A stretch of DNA of 39,889 nucleotides from Candidatus Zhuqueibacterota bacterium. GTDB taxonomy: Bacteria > Zhuqueibacterota > Zhuqueibacteria > Residuimicrobiales > Residuimicrobiaceae. The position numbers and the translations under genes were made by a program. The notes under the pieces were generated by a model. That model was not told the origin of the DNA, ran no database searches, and saw only the letters and a list, made by a program, of their open reading frames with translations. Each line of letters begins with the position of its first letter. The stretch's first letter is position 1. Below are positions 33,373 to 39,889 of the stretch, one piece after another. Location of the stretch: the NCBI GenBank assembly GCA_963169875.1, contig CAUJEL010000137.1:1-39889 (forward strand), in the 5' to 3' direction.

Positions 33373-33714
33373 CTAATCGCCGTCGCGCACGACGGACGCT
33401 AGTTTTTTCACCACATAGCTGTTGAGGCTCTCGCCGCCCTGAAGCGCTTTAAGCGCGAGGACGCGGTGCAGGTCGGCTCCGGTACGCAGCACGAATTTTC
33501 CGGAGTAGCTGCGGTTTGTCGCCGGCGGCAGCCTGCGTTGATCCTTCTTGTAGATTTCGATCCACTCTTCCAAAATGGCTGACAATTCCTGGTATACCTT
33601 GACCTCATCATCGCCGTGGCAGCAATTTCCCAGCCAGCCCGGGATGGAACCTATATAACAGCCATCCTCTTCGGACCATGTCACCAGTTTTATATAATTA
33701 TCACTCTCTTTCAA
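33373..33714 (-). CDS. hicB: HicB-family antitoxin
   Basis: This 113-residue protein has the HicB layout. An N-terminal partial RNase-H-like fold ('KLVTWSEEDGCYIGSIPGWL', with the usual 'EEDGxYxGxIP') is followed by a linker and a C-terminal ribbon-helix-helix DNA-binding segment ('KFVLRTGADLHRVLALKAL' to 'SLNSYVVKKLASV'). The antitoxin binds the HicA toxin and also represses the operon. Its start codon overlaps the end of hicA by four bases (ATGA), as expected for a coupled pair. Full length and intact motifs suggest it is functional. Confidence 0.88.
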   Translation of the reverse strand: MKESDNYIKLVTWSEEDGCYIGSIPGWLGNCCHGDDEVKVYQELSAILEEWIEIYKKDQRRLPPATNRSYSGKFVLRTGADLHRVLALKALQGGESLNSYVVKKLASVVRDGD

Positions 33715-33905
33715 TCACTAATTTCCAGTATTTTTGTCTTGACCAGTTTTTCTTGATAGGGTTTGGCGTCTGCCCCGGGGTTACCAGAAAGCGTTAAAGC
33801 TACGCCCGAGGGGTGCAAAAAATTGCGACGACTCCCCATGCCGCCGCGGTTCACGAATCCCGCTTGTTGCAAATCTTGCATGAGATCACGAATTTTTCTC
33901 GGCAT
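33711..33905 (-). CDS. hicA: HicA-family toxin with altered catalytic residue
   Basis: The 64-residue product matches the short double-stranded-RNA-binding-like fold of HicA mRNA interferases: 'LMQDLQQAGFVNRGGMGS', 'NFLHPSGVALTLSG' and 'DAKPYQEKLVKTKI'. In family members the loop reads GSHRNF, and that histidine is the catalytic residue. Here it reads GSRRNF (Arg26, codon CGT), one transition away from CAT. The toxin may therefore be inactive while the pair is kept as a regulator. No Shine-Dalgarno precedes the ATG, and a strong candidate promoter lies so close that the mRNA may be leaderless. Confidence 0.85.
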   Translation of the reverse strand: MPRKIRDLMQDLQQAGFVNRGGMGSRRNFLHPSGVALTLSGNPGADAKPYQEKLVKTKILEISD

Positions 33906-33907
33906 AT

Positions 33908-33919
33908 AATAGTACTATT
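33908..33919. promoter_or_regulatory. Candidate HicB operator
   Basis: AATAGTACTATT is a perfect 12-bp palindrome overlapping the predicted -10 box of the hicA promoter and ending three bases before the start codon. Ribbon-helix-helix antitoxins usually bind such short palindromes to repress their own operon. Confidence 0.5.
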
Positions 33920-33937
33920 TTAATACTAAATTGTCAA
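33909..33937 (-). promoter_or_regulatory. Candidate hicAB promoter
   Basis: TTGACA, 17 bases and TACTAT form a near-consensus promoter on the minus strand. Its expected start falls at or just past the annotated hicA start codon, which implies a leaderless message or a slightly different promoter use. Confidence 0.45.
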
Positions 33938-34036
33938 GCAAATTCTTGGATTCCATTCACTCCGCTGGGCAGTCGTAGCAATGCAGTGAATAACTTGCGT
34001 GCCTGGTGCAGTATGCGCGGCGTGAATGTGTAACAG

Positions 34037-36670
34037 CTAATTCTTCACCATCTGTAAAATCTGATCCCCCAACCCCACCCGGTATCCCTGATTCAACCAG
34101 ACAATCTCTCCTTGTGGATTGATATACATCAAGACCGGCATGGTATCCAGTTGCTGTGATTTCAAGGCTTCCTCAACCCGTTTTTTCAAGGTGAATGCCA
34201 GGTCATCTCCCACCTGCAATTGTCCGGGCAATTGATAGGCAGCCAGGCGGTGCGCCTGATTAGCTGCGGCCAGCGCCACCATGGCGCCGCCCCACTGCTC
34301 GTAGAGGCTGCGCATATCCTGCCATTCGCGCAGCACATGCTGCGACGGCTCACGGCCGGGATCGAGCCAGGCCAGAATCATGCCCTTGCCGGAGCACAGT
34401 GGAGCCAGATCGATAGTCCCCCCACTCTGAGAGGTCACAACGGCATGATCCGGCATTTGCCCCTTAGGCTGCAGCGGCGCGGCATCCCGGCGCCAGCGCA
34501 TCTCTATGCGCTTCTTTTCTCCGGGATGCATAGTAAAAAAGTGCAACCTGGACAGCACCGCCCCGCTGGTTTGGCGGGTGCCGGTGATGAGGAGATAATG
34601 ACCCGCCGGCATCTGCAAACCTTTTTGGGCCTGCTGAAACGGCATGGATTCCAGCTCTAATGTTTGATACTCACCCGCCGCGAATTTAGCCAGGGTGTAA
34701 TGGATATAATATTCCGGTGCTGAGATGATTGGATCATTTTCAGCGAGATACAGGGTTCCGCTTTCTTCCTCAGCCGGGTCCGTGCTCCAGTTCAGTCGTG
34801 CCCATTTTTTTGCAGCTCCATCCCAGTACTGCGGTCTTTCCAGACCAGGTTCCAGTCTGGCCGGAATGCCCAGGCTGCGGTACAGCGCCACCGCAAAAAT
34901 GTCGCGCGACAGGGCATCCGCGCTGCGGGTGGCGAGCACACCCGGGGGCGTCAAGGGCACCTTGTAGACATTGGCGCTGTCTGCAAGGCGGAGATGCTTT
35001 TCGATCCATTGCGTTATGAGCCGGGGCGATCGCCGAACTGAATCTGCAAAAGCCGGAGAAATTGCCGCCCGGAGCAGTTTATGATAGGCGCTGAGACGCT
35101 CATTGCGTATGCGCGGATTGAGGACGTAATCAATGTAGAGTGATTTCTCCCCCCGGAACGGCGGCAGGTCGTGCAGATGCTGGATGAGCACTTCGGCGGG
35201 CGCATCGCGAAGGTCTTTTTCCGCAATCGCCCCCAACAGGGGGAATAGCCACGCTTTCTTGTCAGGCGCAGCGGCGCTGAGGAAGCGCTTGAGTTCATGA
35301 TGATTGCCCCGGCTCTTGCGTAAATAGGTCCACAATGTGTCTGCCGCAAGACCGAGCGACTGCGCCAACCGGGCTGTACTCTGCGAATCGGCAAAGGTCG
35401 ATTCATAGACAGCGCGCAGACTGTCTTCGCGATGAAGACGCATCGCGTTGTGCTGCTTGGCTTCTGCGCTGATGCTGTCGGGCAGGGTCGGCTTTTGCAG
35501 GGGCGGGTGGAAATCCAGATCGATAATTCTTTCTGAATCATCAAACGGCTTGAGTATCACGACGGCCGTATCCTGTGCTGAAACCCGCACCTGTGAAAAA
35601 CCAACAAGATTTTCTTTATGGGCCCAGATGAGCAAATCGCCCAGGCCGGTTTCCAACTTGGAAAATCCTTGCTCATCGCTGTTGCGCCGTGCCAGGGGAT
35701 AGAATTCGGCATAATTGTAGAGCCGGAAGGAGACCTGGGCACCGGCCAGGGCTTGACCATCTGCTGTGATCGTCTTGATCCACAAAGGTTTTGTGACGGC
35801 ATAATGATTCAGGACATTGATCTCACGATGACGCGGACTCGAGGCCAGGCACTCTTCCGCACCGGCGTAGGGTCCAGGGACGCGGGTATGCACCAGCATG
35901 GCGCGGCGCGCCGGTTCCTTGAACCAGCCCATGTTCAAATCCGCATCGGGTTCGCATGCGCCGAGAAAATACCATTGACCATCCACCCAGACTTCCACCC
36001 AGGCGTGATTGTCGTCGCTGTGGGCCCAGCGCGGCACATAGACCTGACGCGCCGGGATGCCGACGCTGCGCAGGGCGGCCACGGTGAACACGGATTCTTC
36101 GCCGCAGCGGCCGATGGCGCTGCACAGGGTCGCCAGAGGCGCTGACGTGCGCATGTCCGCGCCGCGATAGGTGACGTGCTCGTGACTCCAGTGATTAATT
36201 TCCAGGGCGGCCTCGCGCAGCGCCAGGCCTGTGACGCGATCCTTTAGCATGCGATAAAAAACCACGCGACTGGAATCGAGGTTTTCATTATTGACACGCA
36301 GGGGCAGCACGAAATGAAGAAAAATATCTTGCGGGATTTTTTCAGCCCAGGGCAGCTCCTGGCGCGCCTGCAGGGTGGCGCGCACCTGGCGCAGATAGAA
36401 ATCACCATCGTAATCCGCGAGGTCGCTGAGGGGCATCCAGGCGTAGAGCCAGGTCAGGGCCTCGCGCTCCGGTCCGGTCAGATTTTCATCAAAGACGTTG
36501 AACAGGGCGGATTGATGGGCTCCAGCGAGTACTTTTTGTACGTGCAGTTGCTCTTCGGCCGCATTTTTCAGTTCAGCGGGTAAAAAGGAAGAATCGGTGC
36601 AACTGCAGCCGATTGAAAAAACCAGTATGAGAGCCGCGACAAAGCCTTTATGCATAAGGTTCCCAATCAT
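34037..36670 (-). CDS. Transglutaminase lipoprotein with thioredoxin-like tail
   Basis: The 877-residue protein starts with a lipoprotein-like signal ('LILVFSIGCSC'). AGGA lies six bases before the chosen ATG; an ATG five codons on is an alternative. A transglutaminase-core domain at about 130-245 has a complete triad: Cys189 in 'GRCGEESVF', His222 in 'DDNHAWVEVW' and Asp242 in 'GACEPDADLN'. A carboxypeptidase-regulatory-like beta domain follows (~290-370). A second, degenerate transglutaminase-like piece lies around 575-630 ('RDIFAVALYRSLGIPARL'). The C-terminus (~745-877) resembles a thioredoxin fold without a CxxC pair. It is probably a periplasmic protease- or amidase-like enzyme; the substrate is unknown. 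Confidence 0.85.
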   Translation of the reverse strand: MIGNLMHKGFVAALILVFSIGCSCTDSSFLPAELKNAAEEQLHVQKVLAGAHQSALFNVFDENLTGPEREALTWLYAWMPLSDLADYDGDFYLRQVRATLQARQELPWAEKIPQDIFLHFVLPLRVNNENLDSSRVVFYRMLKDRVTGLALREAALEINHWSHEHVTYRGADMRTSAPLATLCSAIGRCGEESVFTVAALRSVGIPARQVYVPRWAHSDDNHAWVEVWVDGQWYFLGACEPDADLNMGWFKEPARRAMLVHTRVPGPYAGAEECLASSPRHREINVLNHYAVTKPLWIKTITADGQALAGAQVSFRLYNYAEFYPLARRNSDEQGFSKLETGLGDLLIWAHKENLVGFSQVRVSAQDTAVVILKPFDDSERIIDLDFHPPLQKPTLPDSISAEAKQHNAMRLHREDSLRAVYESTFADSQSTARLAQSLGLAADTLWTYLRKSRGNHHELKRFLSAAAPDKKAWLFPLLGAIAEKDLRDAPAEVLIQHLHDLPPFRGEKSLYIDYVLNPRIRNERLSAYHKLLRAAISPAFADSVRRSPRLITQWIEKHLRLADSANVYKVPLTPPGVLATRSADALSRDIFAVALYRSLGIPARLEPGLERPQYWDGAAKKWARLNWSTDPAEEESGTLYLAENDPIISAPEYYIHYTLAKFAAGEYQTLELESMPFQQAQKGLQMPAGHYLLITGTRQTSGAVLSRLHFFTMHPGEKKRIEMRWRRDAAPLQPKGQMPDHAVVTSQSGGTIDLAPLCSGKGMILAWLDPGREPSQHVLREWQDMRSLYEQWGGAMVALAAANQAHRLAAYQLPGQLQVGDDLAFTLKKRVEEALKSQQLDTMPVLMYINPQGEIVWLNQGYRVGLGDQILQMVKN

Positions 36671-36820
36671 TAAAAGTCCTATAAGAACTCAAGATTTGGC
36701 CATGTTGTACTCAAACACGCATCCCGAAAGCTGTTTTACGTGCTGGCGTTCAAGCCTTATCTCGAACCGCCTGCAGGCTGAATGCATCATTTCGCCTAAA
36801 TTTTTTCATACTTGATAATT

Positions 36821-36838
36821 TTCAAGCGTTGGCTTGAA
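36821..36838. terminator. Hairpin after the winged-helix regulator gene
   Basis: TTCAAGC and GCTTGAA form a perfect 7-bp stem with a 4-base loop, about 57 bases past the stop codon of the minus-strand regulator gene. An A/T-rich stretch follows but no clean T-run. It is a weak terminator candidate. A larger interrupted inverted repeat (36728-36844) encloses it. Confidence 0.3.
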
Positions 36839-36894
36839 CAGCTTGCAGGCCGGACTTTTGCAATTCGGACAAATCCAGCCGCACCAGAGATTTC

Positions 36895-38757
36895 CTAATG
36901 CGCACGCCCCAAGCCCAACTGTTGCACCATTTGCTGAAATCGCGGATCCGCATGCAGGGGTTCCAGTTTTGGATCCAGTGCGAGCCACACCAGCCAGCCG
37001 CTGTGTTGCTCATAGGCTCTTTCCAGCCAATTCCAAGCCCGCTCGCCATCGCCCAGGGCAGTATAAACGCAAGCAACCAGATAAGGCGAAACATATTTTA
37101 TTTGCTCCGGATCAATGAGCTCCTGTAAAATGACCCGGGCGCTATCCGGCTTGCCGGCAAACGCCAACGCGTGCGCATACCAGGCACGCGCGTTCAAGTC
37201 ATTCTGCAGGAGAACACACACCTGGTCCAGAATAGCCGCTGCCTCTTTCTTCTTACCGGTTTGCTGCAGCACCCATGCTTTTTTAATCAAGGCAGAAGCG
37301 AACGCCGGATTCATCTCCAATGCCGCGTTTAACCTGATCATTGCTTGATCGTATTGCCGGTGATAGTAGTAGAGCCATCCCTCATTGGTATTGATAATCA
37401 ACGATAATGGATCGAGGGTTTGCGCTTTTTTTATTTCCTGTAGAGCCTCGGTGAAACGGCCGGTTGCCATGCACAACAGCGCCAGCCAATGGTGCGATTC
37501 GGAGCTGTTGGGATTGCATTCAAGGGCTCTGCGCAATGCGGCTTCCGATCGCGGCCAATCCCAATCATAAAACATCAATGTGAAGCCAAGGGTAGCATGT
37601 GCTTCCGCAAGGTTTTCGTCCAAAGTCAGCGCCTGGTTGGCTGCTGCTTTAGCCAGGGGTGCGACCCGAGGCGGCGGCTGCATATCATAATTGGCCAGCA
37701 TGTTGTAACAGCTGGCCATACCGGCATAGGGTGCAGCAAATTGTGGTTGTATCTGAATTGACTGCTGAAAAAATTCAAGCGCCTTTAGAAAAGACTCCTC
37801 CCTGCGTTTTTCGAGAAAGTAGCGCCCCTTGAGGTACGCCTCATAAGCTCGTGGCACCACCGGCGTGAGGGATTGAGCCGTCCTGCTGAGTGATAACGTA
37901 TCGCTGATCGCAGTTGCGATGGCTTGCGCCAACTGGTCGTGCAACGTCCAAAGATCACTCAGGGGCTGCTCATAGGTATTCGCCCAAATATGAGCTTCTT
38001 TGCGTGCCTGGATCAATTGAACAGTTACCCGCACACGGCTGGAATCATGATCCATCGATCCCTCAATCACGGCATCGACGCCTAATTCCTGCGCAATAAC
38101 CGGCAGCGGCTTTTTCATCTCTTTGTACTGCATCACGGACGTCCGTGAGATGACGCGCAATCCTTTGATGCCAGCCAGACGCGCAATCAAGGCTTCGGTC
38201 AGGCCGTCGGCCATATATTCCTGATTTGGCTGGGCACTCAGATTAAGAAATGGCAGCACTGCCAAAGAATCAATGGCACGCGGTCTCAGGGCATAGATAC
38301 TGTAGAGAATAATAATAGATAGAAGGAACAGCATGCCAAGCGTCAGAAAAAGGCGGTTGTGCAGGGGGGCCAGAAGCAGCGCCTTCACAGGCTGATGTTT
38401 TACTGCCGCAACCACAACCGGTTCAGGCACGCCCGGCGAAGAAACCCTGCCGATGAATTTATATCCCAGTCGATGGATTGTTTTTACATAGCGCGGATTG
38501 TGAGCATCGTCGTGCAAGGCGGAGCGGATTTCTTCGATGCAATGGCTCAGCGTTGTCTCCGACACCACGCTGCCGCTCCAGACTTTGCTGAACAACTCAT
38601 CCTTTGTCACCAGCCGGCGGGGATGCTGCAATAAATAAAGCAGCACTTCAAAGGTTTTCGGCCTGAGTTCGACCTCCTGATCATGGTGCAGCAACAGGTG
38701 TCGTTCTGCATCCAGTCTGAAGGGGGCAAAAATAAATGTTGAGGTTGAGCGGGACAT
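36895..38757 (-). CDS. Membrane one-component regulator: OmpR-type winged helix, FlgO-like domain, TPRs
   Basis: The 620-residue protein is built like CadC/ToxR regulators. An N-terminal OmpR/PhoB-type winged helix covers ~10-103 ('LRPKTFEVLLYLLQHP', 'RLVTKDELFSKVW', 'YVKTIHRLGYKFIG'), followed by a transmembrane helix at ~135-156. Next comes a FlgO/adenylate-cyclase-associated-type domain at ~160-275 ('LAVLPFLNLSAQPNQEYMAD', 'GVDAVIEGSM', 'RVRVTVQLI'), and then several TPRs at ~305-590. DNA binding would occur in the cytoplasm and sensing in the periplasm. It is transcribed divergently from a secreted repeat protein, and three phased AATATCA sites lie between them. Confidence 0.88.
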   Translation of the reverse strand: MSRSTSTFIFAPFRLDAERHLLLHHDQEVELRPKTFEVLLYLLQHPRRLVTKDELFSKVWSGSVVSETTLSHCIEEIRSALHDDAHNPRYVKTIHRLGYKFIGRVSSPGVPEPVVVAAVKHQPVKALLLAPLHNRLFLTLGMLFLLSIIILYSIYALRPRAIDSLAVLPFLNLSAQPNQEYMADGLTEALIARLAGIKGLRVISRTSVMQYKEMKKPLPVIAQELGVDAVIEGSMDHDSSRVRVTVQLIQARKEAHIWANTYEQPLSDLWTLHDQLAQAIATAISDTLSLSRTAQSLTPVVPRAYEAYLKGRYFLEKRREESFLKALEFFQQSIQIQPQFAAPYAGMASCYNMLANYDMQPPPRVAPLAKAAANQALTLDENLAEAHATLGFTLMFYDWDWPRSEAALRRALECNPNSSESHHWLALLCMATGRFTEALQEIKKAQTLDPLSLIINTNEGWLYYYHRQYDQAMIRLNAALEMNPAFASALIKKAWVLQQTGKKKEAAAILDQVCVLLQNDLNARAWYAHALAFAGKPDSARVILQELIDPEQIKYVSPYLVACVYTALGDGERAWNWLERAYEQHSGWLVWLALDPKLEPLHADPRFQQMVQQLGLGRAH

Positions 38758-38773
38758 GGCATTTTCTCATAGA

Positions 38774-38811
38774 AATATCACGAAAATATCATAATTCCAC
38801 CAAGAATATCA
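38774..38811. promoter_or_regulatory. Three phased AATATCA sites
   Basis: AATATCA starts at 38774, 38785 and 38805, with spacings of 11 and 20 bases, close to one and two helical turns. OmpR/PhoB-type winged helices are known to bind direct repeats with about 11-bp spacing. The sites lie just upstream of the regulator gene's start, in the divergent promoter region, and are a plausible binding site for it. Confidence 0.5.
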
Positions 38812-38872
38812 TAGTCATTTTCATAAAATTTAACAAATACTATTTGTACTTTTTGTGAGGAGAGGTAACATC

Positions 38873-39889
38873 ATGGCTAAATACAAACTTTTTCTTTTAA
38901 CGCTAAGTCTGGTTTTTGCCGTGGCATCCCAGGCGGCAGGCGCCGGGTATCTTTATGTCAAGGCAGCGCCCAGCGGGCCGCAAGTCGGTGAAGCCGCAAC
39001 CAGTTGGACGGATGTGCCAGACCTTGCGATTTCTTTATTCCAATATCACCCCGGCAACATCTGCATCACAGTCTCAGCCGAGTGCTATACCCTCGGCGAC
39101 AAGCGGATGTTTGTGCGCGCCCTGGTGGATGGAGAAACGGCATCACCCTCTGATGTCATTCTTGTAAACGGCGGTTTTCGTGGCACGCATTCTTTTCAAT
39201 TCGCAGCGGATATTGATGGCGGACAGCACCACGTCGTTATCCAGTACAAGGTGGACAGCGGCGGGACGGCGCAATTCGGTGACCGCACACTTTGGGTCGC
39301 GACGGCGCCTGACCACATCTATACCATCGCCGCGCCCAGTGGCCCGGATATCTCCACCAGCAGCAGCAGTTTTCAGGACATTACCCATATGGCCATGAGT
39401 AGCGATCTGGCACAACCAGGGAATCTGATAATCACCTTCAATGCCGAAGCTGAAATCACGCCGGGAAAACGAATGTTTCTGCGGGCGCTGGTCGACGGCC
39501 AGGCCGCACAGCCATCTGATGTTGTTTTTTGCGCCAGTCCCTTTTACGGAACGCGCTCCTTCACCTTCAGCGCGCCCGGCCTGGCTGCGGGATCACACAC
39601 CGTGGTGATGCAATGGCAAGTGGATGGCGGCGCCACCGGTTATCTGGGCGACCGCACCCTGACCGTCGGACAAATCGACCAGCAAACACTCGCTGCGGGA
39701 GAGAGTGCCATCGTATCGGTGAGCCCGGCCAGCGGTGCATCCGTGGAAACATCCAGCAGCACCTTTGCAAATGTACCCGGGTTGCAAACCAATGTAACCA
39801 TCCCGGATAACAGCCATCTCTGCGTCTCTGTATGCGGCGAAGCCTACACCTCAAACAGCAAAAGGATGTTTGTGCGTGCAACCATCGAC
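38873..39889 (+). CDS. Secreted tandem-repeat protein of unknown function (3' end outside window)
   Basis: The frame runs without a stop from this ATG to the last base, giving 339 residues of a longer protein. GAGAGG about eight bases upstream supports the start, and residues 1-24 form a signal peptide ('LSLVFAVASQAAGA'). The rest consists of at least three related modules of about 120-130 residues. Each has 'KRMFVRALVDG' or a close form (residues 77, 199, 330); the first two end in 'GDRTLWV' or 'GDRTLTV' and also share 'AxPSDV' and a 'YKVDSGGTA'/'WQVDGGATG' strand. The pattern suggests beta-sandwich units. I do not recognise a named domain. The missing C-terminus could hold a T9SS sorting domain, as in other secreted proteins here. 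It is divergent from a membrane regulator that may control it. Confidence 0.8.
   Translation, partial: MAKYKLFLLTLSLVFAVASQAAGAGYLYVKAAPSGPQVGEAATSWTDVPDLAISLFQYHPGNICITVSAECYTLGDKRMFVRALVDGETASPSDVILVNGGFRGTHSFQFAADIDGGQHHVVIQYKVDSGGTAQFGDRTLWVATAPDHIYTIAAPSGPDISTSSSSFQDITHMAMSSDLAQPGNLIITFNAEAEITPGKRMFLRALVDGQAAQPSDVVFCASPFYGTRSFTFSAPGLAAGSHTVVMQWQVDGGATGYLGDRTLTVGQIDQQTLAAGESAIVSVSPASGASVETSSSTFANVPGLQTNVTIPDNSHLCVSVCGEAYTSNSKRMFVRATID

Overview
The window reads as a chromosome segment of an uncultured Gram-negative bacterium, probably from the FCB supergroup (a KSB1/Calditrichota-like lineage is my guess). The clearest sign is a set of secreted proteins ending in the type A sorting domain of the type IX secretion system (T9SS), with the 'YPNPFNPxTTI' motif. 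A TonB-dependent receptor with an N-terminal carboxypeptidase-regulatory domain, a SusD-free envelope gene set and many signal peptides fit the same picture. No rRNA, tRNA or CRISPR array was seen.

Bases 1-17.9 kb form a surface-protein and signalling region. Four intact or window-truncated T9SS cargo genes (a partial one, an Asp-box propeller protein, a beta-helix protein and a 1513-residue PKD/GEVED protein) share it with a divergent regulatory cluster. That cluster is an ECF-like sigma factor translationally overlapped by a zinc-finger membrane anti-sigma factor, facing a secreted TPR-CHAT caspase-like protease. An ~86-bp repeat occurs three times around the sigma operon. The 3' ends of two T9SS genes carry a ~108-bp structured repeat. 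The region closes with an ITR-bounded 233-bp element, an orphan frameshifted T9SS sorting domain and a decayed IS66 transposase.

Bases 17.9-26.8 kb, all on the minus strand, are an efflux operon in transcription order: TetR-type repressor, membrane fusion lipoprotein, RND pump, TolC-type outer-membrane factor, then a TonB-dependent receptor. A decayed repeat array with ~35.5-bp spacing separates the RND and TolC genes.

Bases 27.1-33.4 kb hold a small outer-membrane protein, an exported nitroreductase followed by a GH3 glycosidase, and a divergent pair encoding a HGSNAT/DUF5009-type membrane acyltransferase and a secreted esterase. The intergenic region between them contains a 50-bp sequence that folds perfectly into a three-way junction. 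These genes suggest envelope or glycan processing.

Bases 33.4-39.9 kb carry a HicAB toxin-antitoxin pair whose toxin has Arg at the usual catalytic His position, a transglutaminase lipoprotein with a thioredoxin-like tail, and a membrane one-component regulator (OmpR-type winged helix, FlgO-like domain, TPRs). The regulator faces a secreted tandem-repeat protein cut by the window end. Their shared promoter region has three AATATCA sites on one helix face. The most promising candidates for something new are the sigma/anti-sigma/CHAT module, the winged-helix regulator with its repeat protein, and the structured noncoding repeats.
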